Shown: positions 1-9,785 of the stretch, in pieces
How the letters are laid out: each line of letters begins with the position of its first letter
How positions within the stretch are numbered: the stretch's first letter is position 1
Notes under the pieces: generated by a model
Seen by the model: only the letters and a program-made list of their open reading frames with translations
Databases searched by the model: none
Told to the model about the DNA's origin: nothing
NCBI RefSeq assembly: GCF_030272615.1
Contig: NC_081406.1
Location: forward strand, 145,554,091 to 145,618,090
From: Cryptomeria japonica
Taxonomy: Eukaryota > Streptophyta > Pinopsida > Cupressales > Cupressaceae
Reading direction: 5' to 3'
Length of the DNA stretch: 64,000 bases
Made by a program: the position numbers and the translations under genes

Positions 1-348
1 TTGACGAGATGAATTGACAATTGGATTTGGGTCAATCATGACAAGTCAACTTTCAGTCAGTAAGATTTAGCATTTTGTAGGAGACTGTCAAGACTCAGAC
101 TGTACTAGGTATTTATACTGTTTACTGTAATTCATTAATCATGAATGGTATTGCAAAATCCAAATTGATTTCTTCATTCTAGTGTAAATCCACGTGCACT
201 TTTTAGTTTTTAATTTATAGATTATATATTAATTTGTTGCAATGTTGAGTACCTTTATTGTGTTGCATGTTTCATTATATAATATTTATATTTGTAAACA
301 TTGTCTTCAATTTGGATTTATTAGATTTGCAATTTCTGTTTATCCAAG

Positions 349-906
349 TTGCTTTCCATAGACTTTCGTGGGACCGTCTTATAAGCAATTATCAAATAAA
401 TTTTTTAATCGTTTTAATATTTTTTAAGTTGCGATGTACCTTTAAACTATTAATTTTTTAAGTCTTTGGGTCCTACTAACAATATGAGACGATGCAAAAT
501 AATGCCACATGGGTTTTCAACTATATGACAGGTTACTTCTATTGCATGTTGTTCAAGATGGGCCTACCACCATAGTGTGATGAGGCCATAAATTTCCACA
601 TGGCACGAATCTTCGTGACCTTCTTATAAACAATTAACAAATAACTTATGAAATCATTTTAATATTTTTATGGTGTGAATTAGTTTTAAACTATTAATTT
701 TGTCTTCAAGTGGTGGGTCTTAGTCCTACTAACAATATGTGATGATGTTAAATAGTGTCACGTGGGTTTGGTATTATATGAGTGGTTAGTTCTATCACAT
801 TTTGTTCAAGATGGGCCTACCACCATAGTGCGACAAAGCCACAACTTACCACAAACCTTCGTGGGACCCTCTTATAATCAATTAACAAATAAATTATTGT
901 TTATTC
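349..906. repeat. Diverged tandem repeat array, about 246-bp unit, interrupted by element A
   Basis: Three successive units start with similar sequence at about 369 (gtgggaccgtcttataagc), 615 (gtgaccttcttataaac) and 861 (gtgggaccctcttataatc). Each also carries a taaactattaatttt block, a tcctactaacaatatg block and (558-577, 811-830) gatgggcctaccaccatagt. Spacing is 246 bp. The third unit breaks at 906 where element A begins and resumes after 8965 (gatgggtcctaccactgata). No coding potential is seen. Positions 1-348 before it are AT-rich and show nothing I can name. Confidence 0.7.
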
Positions 907-2095
907 TGTTAGGCCAAATATGGAAAGCTAATGTATTGAGAGGGGAGGGGTGAATCAGTAGGTCAAAAATTTTCTTCAACAATAACTTTACTGTTATGCA
1001 TAAATTGAATAGTGCAGTAACATAATATAAAGCTAAAACAAATATATAACAATCATACATGATTCACTCCATAACACATATATTTTGGTTACATAGAAAC
1101 TTTTGGTTAGAGAGAAAAACTGCGGTGGGGATGGCACCCACAACTTCACTACTGCAATAATAAAGGTTGCTCGGTTAGAGCTACATGTTTAGCTATTTCT
1201 GATAGCTTACCTTGTTGGGAGTATCAAGATCTGTTAGATCTACCTTGCTAAAGGATTTTACAACACTTAATCTAAATGCTGCACCTGGTTAGAGGCTTTA
1301 CAATTTATAGACTTGATTAGAGTCTTTTACCCTGTTAAAGGTTTCTCTTACAACTTCAAAATATTACAATAAAATCATTACAAATATCTGCAACTTTACA
1401 TCTGAAATGTTATAGCAGATTCTATGTGCTCAGAATAAGATTACCTTGCTTATAACATACCTCGGTAACCTATATAGTAACTCGATAAACCCTTCTGTTT
1501 ACTCTGTTCTTTGACTGTTCTCTGAAATCCTTCTCGGTGACCTCTGTGTCTTTATAACAGTCATAACACTTAGTGCTTTCACATGTCTTGCTTCATATAT
1601 TTCTATATCTTCCTTTTTGTCATGCTACATGTGTTTCTGATCTTAATCCATGTTGTATAAATAGATCTCTTATGTCGGTGATCCATTCATTTCTTTGATC
1701 TTAAAAATATGTTTTATCGAATGAATAACCATGCAAAATATTTCATTGGTTAGATGACCTCAAAATCATACACAATCTTTAAGTGCAATTTCCAATGTGA
1801 TAAAGGTTCTATGTTCCTTGATCTTGTAACACATTTTCATATGTATGTCCAGGTTCAATGAATCTGGTAACACGTTTCACTCGGTGTATATCAACTCGGT
1901 ATGTCATCTTTGCTGCTCGGTAGACATGGAATGATACTCGGTAGACAACTCGGTGCATACTACGCTTTGAGACTACTTTCTTCTATAACCGACTGGACTG
2001 TGCATACCGACTAAATATTTCGGTAGAGATAACTGACTAGAGTATATAGAATAACTTTGAACATAAAACTAATGGCAACTTGATAAGTAGTAACA
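907..2095 (-). repeat. Element A 3' LTR (left)
   Basis: Begins TGTTAGGCC and ends AGTAGTAACA, so it has TG..CA termini in both orientations. It matches 7777-8965 along its whole length. It contains several CTCGGT hexamers clustered at 1880-1954 and ACCGAC hexamers near 2000-2020. Confidence 0.93.
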
Positions 2096-2108
2096 ATCTC
2101 CCCTTTTG
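2096..2108 (-). other. Element A polypurine tract
   Basis: On the minus strand it reads CAAAAGGGGAGAT directly abutting the TGTTAC start of the 3' LTR. This is the plus-strand priming site. A second, similar purine tract lies about 340 bp further inside. Confidence 0.85.
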
Positions 2109-2441
2109 ACATTAGTTGAGATGTTTGACAAAAACTACTTTCAAAGTTATAACTCAATAATCTATATATTTTCAAAATTTGACTATACTGATAGTATATT
2201 CAATAGTCAATGAAATAATATGTCCATATATACTCTCCTTATCAATATACTGTACAAAACTCTGATTTTGCATGCTCGGTGATTTGCTCTTGTTCTTTGC
2301 TTACTATTCTGTTCACTGCTCGGTACTCTGCTTACTCTGTTCGGTATACTCTCCCTGTATACTACACTCCTTTTGCTTGATACTATACTTTTATTCTTTG
2401 AATACTATATCAATATACTTTGATGCTTTGAATACCATATC

Positions 2442-2458
2442 ACTCCCCCTTTTTGACA
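2442..2458 (-). other. Element A upstream second polypurine tract
   Basis: The minus strand reads TGTCAAAAAGGGGGAGTG, close to the true PPT at 2096-2108 and just after the ORF2 stop. The B copy keeps it at about 46770-46788. Repeated PPTs in the 3' region are a known trait of Sirevirus-type copia elements; the priming role here is inferred. Confidence 0.55.
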
Positions 2459-2469
2459 AACATCAAAAT

Positions 2470-5400
2470 TTAGTTACCATTCAGTGGTGGCAACTGGTCA
2501 AAAATGGTTTTGTACTTCATCCGTGCTTCGGTGAGAGCGACAGAGAGGGCATCCTTTACACTGTCCATTAAAGAATTCTACGCTTGAATATCAGCCAATA
2601 ATGATATTAAGCCATCTAAAGTGCTTCCCTCTTGTGTAGTAGACAAGTATGTGGCTCGGTTGATCTGTTCTTGGATGGATGAAAGATGAGGAAGGAATAA
2701 TGTCTGAAGTGTCATTATGTCCATCTTGATCTTGTGTTATTCATTTCTTAGGTCCAATTGTTGAGCCATGAGCTGTTGTAACTTTGTATAGAAATTTTGA
2801 ACAAAATTGGGCTCGGTGGTCAACTTATTTGAGAGATCGGTGATCTCTTTCTCAATTGCTTTTGTTTTATTTTTGATGTCTTTAATGAATAAAGAAAATG
2901 TACAGAGTTTTTGAAATAAATAAAGAATGTTCTTGAGTTGAGGGGTCAACTCAGCAATAAATTTGACAAATTTGACTTTGCCAATAGCTATAGCTTTCTG
3001 TACCTCTTCTATCATTTTGCAGTGAGCTCCTTGTCTTTTATCTTGCTCAAATATTTAGATGCATCTACTCCAAATGTCTCTATCTTGGTTAGGAGTTCAT
3101 CTAGTTGAATGTGGATGGCTGCATCTTTGGTTATTTAGCTTCAGGTAGCATATCTATTAATAGTGCTTTCACCTTCTGAAGTACTTTATTTTTCTTTTGA
3201 ATGGCCATTTGCTTCTCTTGTTCGGCCTTTGCTTTGCATAGTTCATTGAAATCAATGAGTGATTGCCCCTTTAATTTGGATATATCAACATTGGGCAACA
3301 CTATTGGTTTTGACAAATCTACTTTGAAACTATGCTTTTTCATCTTCTTTTCTTTACCTTTCACCAATTGAACTAAGACAAGGGCTTGTGAGGCTTGATG
3401 ACCCTCGGTAGGTTGCTCGATAGAGGCAACACTTTGGTCCATTTCTTTAGCCTCTGTAGTGTCCTTTGGTGTCTCAGTACTCGGTGTCTCAATTGCAACA
3501 TTTTCAATGCTAGAAGGATCCCGAGACGTTTGTTCTTGAGTAGTACCTTCTCCTGCTGTAGACTTGTGACCTTTGGTGCCTGTATCCGTATCCTGAGGGG
3601 TTTTGGTTGAGACAGGTTGATTGAGCAGTGGATAAGTCTGAACTTGTTCCAAGACTGATTCATTGGATACAAGTTTTGCATATGCATTGTCTTCTATCAT
3701 TTTCTGTTCTGGTGCCTCTGTATCCATGATATCTTCATCTATTTGAATGGTGTTAGCAGGATCTTGCTCGGTAACATCAACTATTTCAACTTCAGCTTGC
3801 TCACCGACGTCCTTGTTTCTAAAGATTTCCTGCCACTTTTCTTTTGTCTCATTTTCCACTTCAATATACAGCCCATTCATCAGTTTCAAGGCTTTTTGTT
3901 TGATGAGGAACTTTGTGTGGTAGGTTGTCAAATGTTCTTTCATTTTGGCTACCGACATGTCAGGAAAGAGATGTACCGGTCTTCTCTCTCTGATTTGTTT
4001 CTCCGAGTCCAGGGCATATTGCCACCTGTTATCAATATGTGCATATAATTCTTTTGGGAGAGAATTATAGACTTCTAATGGGACTAATCAAAATTTTAGA
4101 AGTGTGCAGATGACAACTTTTTCAATTTGTCTATTTTCATCTTCATTTCTGGATTCATACTTAACATATATGAATCCTCCAAATCCACCATATTCTTTCA
4201 GATTAGTACAAAATTTTTCAACACTATGTACATTTACCTTCTTGCTCTTGACAATCTAAAATTTGCTTGCATCCTCAGATTCGATGTCGCTAGACTCTTT
4301 TACCAAAATGAGTCTCCGATTAGATTTCTTGTAAGTCTTTGTTACCTTAGGAACAATAACACTCTTTGTTTTCTTACTCAATGAAGCTGCAAATGCTCTT
4401 GTGTTAGGTCGCTTTGCTGGAGGAGTAAATGAGGCCTTTGATGTGTCCTATTTCTTTCTTTTCAACACTTTTCCCTTAGGCAATTCTGTGCTTAGTGTTA
4501 TGGCTGCCTCTTGGGCTTTAGATTCCTCTTCGGTAATGGCTATAGTTCCTTTGATAGGTGTGGAGGTAGAATCTTCTCCGAATTTCTCCGATAATGCCTT
4601 TATCATCTTTGTTGCCTTTCTTGTAGCTTTGGGTACTACAATGCTCATTTTTACTTTTTCCTTCACTTCTTCATAGGTTCCATACCTCAGCTCGGTAGCA
4701 TGCCTTGGCAATGTAAGAAATGCATCAATTTGTTGTTATGTGATGTCAAAATCAATCTCGTAACCCATAGGTGACAAAGATCGAGTTCTTGGTTCCACAA
4801 CATTCACATAACAGTAATTAGGGTCTACTTCAAAACATGTCATCTTTGTATTTTTCCACTAGCTTGGGTGGAATCCGGTACCTGTTATGCATTTTCTCTT
4901 GAAATTTACTGAAGTAATCATCCATAATATCATTAAAATTATCACCTAGCTTCTTAATGAAGTCATTGATCTGATGGGTGATTGGTCGGTGTAGTTCCCA
5001 AACAACTTTACTGACTGATGGAAATAATTTTTCAAAATAGAAAAACATGCATACAAGTAGTGATCCAAACTTTAGTGTATTAGCCAAGTTTTTCTTCTTC
5101 GACTTCCTGATGGTGTTTAGATTCTCAAACAGGTTTTTCAGCAACACCTCACATAGATCAATTTTCATGCCTTTCTTCACAATATTGTATGCTAAGTCTA
5201 CTGCTGCACAGGGTACACTATTTTCCCTTGCCGATTGGAAGAAACAGTAACCTATTACTCTAATGGCAAATTTTAGTTTTGCATCAGTGACATTGTTCAA
5301 TTTTAGTCCTATGCAATCTGATTCCACTCCGATTAAACTGATCAATTCCTTGTGTGATATCATCTTTTGAGCTCGGGCATGATCATAAATAGGGTAACCA

Positions 5401-5807
5401 GTAATCAGATGAACGATTTCCTTGGTAATCTTAAATGGTTGCTTTTCTAGCCACATGAAGTCATCATGAACTCTGCTTAGAACAAACTTGACCCACTGGG
5501 GTTTGAACACATGGGGATAGGTTAGGGCTTCAATTAATCCCTTGATCTTAATGTGCTCATACTTGCTATTCAATTTACCATCAATGCACAATTCATCATA
5601 TGTTTCTTTGATTTCAACGTGACCGAGTTCTTCAACACAACATTTGGTGAAGAATCTCACATCCTCGACTAATAACACTCTATCCGGGATGAGTGAGAAT
5701 GTGGTTTTGTCATCCGGTTCAGATGCAATCTTGGGAGTTAATGAGTATTTTAGTGAGGGCTTTTCAACATTCTTAACAATGATGGGATCTTGGATCTTAG
5801 GTGCCAT
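2470..5807 (-). pseudogene. Element A ORF2: unrecognised, about 1,100-codon protein, broken
   Basis: The start at 5807 (MAPKIQDP) is chosen because copy B begins at the equivalent codon (50088). The first 330 residues form a dense globular region (4830-5807 is open) with conserved blocks such as VEDVRFFTKC, KPQWVKFVLSRVHDDFMWLE and LKFGSLLVCMFFYF. A Lys/Ser-rich linker follows (4448-4711). Next come a second conserved block containing LKEYGGFGGF (about 4150) and an acidic Thr/Glu/Gln-rich stretch (3131-3958). A helical, Lys/Glu-rich coiled-coil-like C-terminus ends near 2470. Several stops and frameshifts break it. No RT, protease, integrase or envelope signature is visible. The N-terminal part faintly resembles the putative plant transposon protein domains seen in other plant elements; I am not sure of this. 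The function is unknown. Confidence 0.7.
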
Positions 5808-6361
5808 TTGTAGATTTCCGATAAAAACTAACAAAAGATCCTTAGGGTTTGAGGATTTTCACACGGTAGACGTTTCACACTTAGCAGATAATAATAACTT
5901 GATAAGATCGGTAAACCAACTTAACAATGCGTTGAGATTGATGTAAATACCTTCAAATTTTCTTTGTAGGAGCTTTGATCGCCTTAGATTCACTTTTCTC
6001 CGCTCTCTCAAAAACTTGGTAAGTGAAAATGATCACGTAAATGCTTTAAGTACACAATATACCTTATCGGGCTTCATGTAGGTTAGGTCAAAAATATTAA
6101 ATGCACTCGGTTCCACTAAACTTTCTTCCCTTTTTTTGCGCTTTAACCGAGTAACCAAATTTCCTTCATTTACCGACTTGACAGGTTTTTTGTATTCACC
6201 GACTTGACAACTTTCCTGTATAGTGCTCCAAAAGACTTTGATAGAATTTCAAACTTACTAATACATCTTTAACTATGTAGATTTTGACTTAAGTACATAA
6301 TAAAATAGGAACTGTTAAGATTTAACCTTGAGAGAATGCAGTCCCTTCATACCTTTACCGA
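5808..6361 (-). other. Element A spacer between gag and ORF2, with short repeats
   Basis: About 550 bp without an open frame separate the gag stop from the ORF2 start. At 6171-6220 two near copies of an about 30-bp unit carry ACCGACTTGACA. Copy B has three. The spacer could supply a leader or splice site for ORF2, but no such signal could be confirmed by eye. Confidence 0.5.
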
Positions 6362-7714
6362 TTAATTTGGAATAGGTGCACCTAACTCAGTAGGTAAGGT
6401 GCTTTCTTCATTTGACACAATTTCCTTCTTTTTCCAAATCATCTTTAATTTGTCTTTTATTTCTTTAGTGTCTTTTCTAGGTTGATCTCTACAATCTCCA
6501 ACCAAGTGTCCAACTTTGTGACAATGAAAACATGCCATAACAGGATTTCTCCATTATCTTCAGTTGTTCATCCCAAACCTTATAAAGCAGTTGGCACTTA
6601 TATGTCCATATCTTTCACAACATTCACACCATATCCTTGTATTGTAATCCCATGGTACTACAGAATACTGTCGGTAAGGATCTGTGTGAGCTCGGTAACC
6701 TCTAGCATTTGCTCCGCATACAGACCACATATAGTTCTTTTGCTTAAGCCAACACTTCTCTGTACTGTGTCCATATCTATTGTAGTTTTTACAAAACCCT
6801 TTGAATTTTGCCTTCTGATAATTGTTAACAGACTTTGTCCTACATTGATTAGATGTGTGACCATATTTATTGCAATTGTAACAATAACCATTGGAGTTAG
6901 TGACATTCGGTTGCTTACCTTTTATGATTTGGCACATGTTGGCAGTGTGACCTTGATTTCCACAGTAGTTGCAAATAGGCTTCTTTCTTTTGATGTTCTT
7001 CTTGATTCCAGCTTGCTTTGATGATTCTCCTCTCTCGATAGTATGGATTCCCTTCTTGGTAGAGGCTTTTCGTTTGTAACCGAGTCCTGCATCTTTGTTG
7101 GGTCTTCTTGTATTCAGTTGCTCATCCAACATCTTTGATGCTTCATAACTCTTCTTTAGTGCTTCTTTGGATTTCTTCTCTATTTCAAGTTCATCGGTCA
7201 ACTTTGATACTTCAAGTTTCAATGCTTGATTCTCATCATCTTTCAGATTTGCTTCATGATGTGCATAACCTAGTTGATCTGATAGGTTTTGTTGAATTCC
7301 AGTCAACCTTGTGATTTCATCATTCTTATTAGATACTAAGACTTCAAGTTGTTGTTTCTCTCTTTCTAGATCTCTTACTTTATCCTCAGCTATCCTCAAT
7401 GCATCAAGATTTTCAGTCATCTGTGTGCTAAAATGTTCATGTTCTCTCTTCATTGCTTTTAGTTGATCAGCCAGTGCTTTGTTCTTTTCTTTCAATAATC
7501 CAATCATTTCTTCAGTCTCTTCAGATATACTATTCGTAGATGATATCTCAATTTGTTCCACTAACTCTTGAGAGTCCTGCAAATCATCAGATAATCTTCT
7601 TCTCACTTTCAGAGATTTTTACATTTGCCTTTGCATGTCTGCAATCACTTGATTAGCATGATCCAGCTCTTCTTGCAGATACACAATCCTTCGAGATTGT
7701 TTATAGCCTTCCAT
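6362..7714 (-). pseudogene. gag: Element A Gag-like protein: coiled coil plus tandem CCHC zinc knuckles
   Basis: The start at 7714 (MEGYKQSRRIVYLQEELD) and stop at 6362 give 451 codons, exactly the length of the B copy. The N-terminal half is a heptad-rich coiled coil. Then comes a copia-Gag-type segment, KMLDEQLNTRRPNKDAGLGY. After it follow zinc knuckles of the form CX2CX4HX4C (CNYCGNQGHTANMC, CYNCNKYGHTSNQC, CECCERYGHISANC, CFHCHKVGHLVGDC) and one that has lost its second Cys (CKNYNRYGHSTEKC). The usual copia N-terminal capsid domain (UBN2/DUF4219 type) is missing. In-frame stops occur near 7618 (CAA to TAA compared with B) and near 6558 (CGA to TGA), with another just after it. The product should bind element RNA and build or enter virus-like particles. 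Confidence 0.85.
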
Positions 7715-7762
7715 TGATAAGATCTTTCTCTTTAGGCAGTTAAACCCTTTTCCAAGATTGAA

Positions 7763-7774
7763 GCTCTGATACCA
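7763..7774 (-). other. Element A primer binding site (tRNA-iMet type)
   Basis: The minus strand reads TGGTATCAGAGC, the standard plant copia PBS, complementary to the 3' end of initiator methionine tRNA. It lies two bases inside the 5' LTR that starts at 7777. Confidence 0.9.
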
Positions 7775-7776
7775 AT

Positions 7777-8965
7777 TGTTAGGCCCAATATGGAAAGCTA
7801 ATGTACTGAGAGGGGAGGGGTGAATCAGTAGTTCAAAATTTTTCTTCAATAATAACTTTACTGTTATGCATAAATCGAATAGTGTAGTAACATAATATAA
7901 AGCTAAAACAAATAGATAACAATCATACATGATTCACTCCATAACACATATATTTTTGTTACGCAGAAACTTTTGGTTAGAGAGAAAAACTGCGGTGGGG
8001 ATGGCACCCACAACTTCACTACTGTAATAATAAAGATTGCTCGGTTAGAGCTACATGTTTAGCTATTTCTGATAGCTTACCCTATTAGGAGTATCAAGAT
8101 CTGTTAGATATACATTGCTAAATGATTTTACAACACTTAATCTAAATGCTGCACCTGGTTAGAGGCTTTACAATTTATAGACTTGATTAGAGTCTTTTAC
8201 CCTATTAAAGGTCTCTCTTACAACTTCAAAATATTACAATAAAATAATTACAAATATCTGCAACTTTACATCTGAAATGTTATAGCAGATTTTATGTGCT
8301 CAGAATAAGATTACCTTGCTTATAGCATACCTCGGTAACCAATATAGTAACTCGGTAAACCCTTCTGTTTACTCTGTTCTTTGACTGTTCTCTGAAATCC
8401 TTCTCGGTGACCTCTATGTCTTTGTAACAGTCATAACACTTAGTGCTTTCACATGTCTTGCTTCATATATTTCTATATCTTCCTTTTTGTCATGCTACAT
8501 GTGTTTCTGATCTTAATCCATGTTGTATAAATAGATCTCTTATGTCAGTGATCCATTCATTGCTTCAATCTTACAAATATGTTTTATCGAATGAATAACC
8601 ATGCAAAATATTTCATTGGTTAGATGACCTCAAAATCATACACAATCTTTAAGTGCAATTTCCAATGTGATAACAGTTCTATGTTCCTTGATCTTGTAAC
8701 ACGTTTTCATATGTATGTCTAGGTTCAATGAATCTGGTAACACGTTTCACTTGGTGTATATCAACTCGGTGTGTCATCTTTGTTGCTCGGTAGACATGGA
8801 ATGATACTCGATAGACAGCTCGGTGCATACTACGCTCTGAGACTACTTTCTTCTATAACCGACTGGACTGTGCATACCGACTGAATATTTCGGTAGAGAT
8901 AACCGACTAGAGTATATAAAATAACTTTGAACATAAAACTAATGGCAACTTGATAAGTAGTAACA
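7777..8965 (-). promoter_or_regulatory. Element A 5' LTR (right), containing the element promoter
   Basis: Direct copy of 907-2095 with the same termini. Being next to the PBS, it is the 5' LTR, and its U3 end is at 8965. Three ACCGAC hexamers sit near 8868-8910, matching the core of the DRE/CRT element bound by DREB/CBF factors. Whether they act is an inference. Confidence 0.85.
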
Positions 8966-9246
8966 CATTCTTTAAATGATGGGTCCTACCACTGATATTT
9001 GATTATATGAAATTATGCTAGGTGTCCCCTTTTATTAGTAATAGATGCAAAATAATTGATTTACTACTACCGACAATATTCTTGACCGATTAAGATCAAC
9101 GAATTAGGTTCAAAACTACGGGGTAGGGTTTGTTTTATGTTGCTATTTCACTGACAGTTTTTGTTGGTTCCCCTCGAACATGCCTAGTCACTTGATAATT
9201 GCATTCAATTTCAGATAATTCAATATTTATGAAGAGTTGTAGTTGA
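8966..9246. other. Short flank between elements A and G
   Basis: It continues the tandem-repeat unit broken at 906 for the first 100 or so bases, then AT-rich non-coding sequence up to the G insertion. No ORF or motif is supported. Confidence 0.5.
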
Positions 9247-9564
9247 TGTAGGATTTGAGAAATACAAATCCACAGAACCCAAAAGAAACCTGCATGCAAG
9301 AAACCTGTCACAGAGAAAGAGAGAGAACGAATACAAGGGTTTTGGCTTTGACAAAGAGAAAAGATGTATTATCAGAGAAAAATGAATAAAGAATATGAAT
9401 AATACAAGAGATCAATCCTTATAAAGGAGATCAACACCAAAAGGAAAACCTAACCCTAAGGTGTGTGCATTTAATAATTAAATATTAATTATTAAATGAC
9501 TAATATGTGCATAAAGGGAAATCTTAAGAGGAGAGCAAAGTTAATTAATTACTTTACTCTAACA
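9247..9564 (-). repeat. Element G 3' LTR (left)
   Basis: Starts TGTAGGATTTGAG and ends ACTCTAACA. It contains a block with imperfect dyad symmetry, ttaataattaaatattaatt, near 9470. The PPT abuts it at 9565-9577. Confidence 0.93.
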
Positions 9565-9785
9565 CCCCCCCTTAAGATGAGCTACAATGCAGCTACAAAC
9601 AATGCAGAAAAAAGCAAAGGAACTACAATGCAAAAGAGGGTCCCGACAACAAGGCCTGATGAGGTACCCGAATACAAGAAAATCTCTATAAAGCGGAGTA
9701 AAGGAGAAAACCCAGTGGGAAAAAACTCCTCTCCAAAAAGAGATAAAGAATCATGCTGAAAAGAAAACATGAAGGAAGGAAGGCC

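Larger units (their letters stand above)
907..8965 (-). mobile_element. Element A: pol-less LTR retrotransposon, complete with both LTRs
   Basis: Two 1189-bp direct repeats (907-2095 and 7777-8965) flank an internal region with the primer binding site next to the right LTR and the polypurine tract next to the left LTR, so transcription runs on the minus strand. Flanks are tattc and cattc, a 5-bp target duplication with one change. The inside encodes only a Gag-like protein and a long unknown ORF2. No protease, integrase, RT or RNase H motif is present, so the element must have been moved in trans. The tRNA-iMet PBS, LTRs over 1 kb, repeated PPT and the Gag signature LDE..RRP.KDAGL.Y point to the Ty1/copia superfamily, with Sirevirus-like traits; that placement is an inference. 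The LTRs differ by about 5 percent over the first 200 bp read by eye. Confidence 0.93.

Noticed and set aside
2470-5807. ORF2 of A/B as an envelope-like gene
   Set aside because: Its position before the PPT fits the env-like genes of Sireviruses, but I see no signal peptide, transmembrane segment or other envelope trait, so the label was not used.
6482-7021. Plus-strand 179-codon open frame
   Set aside because: It is the complement of the zinc-knuckle region of the element A Gag; the Cys/His pattern and family conservation are on the minus strand.
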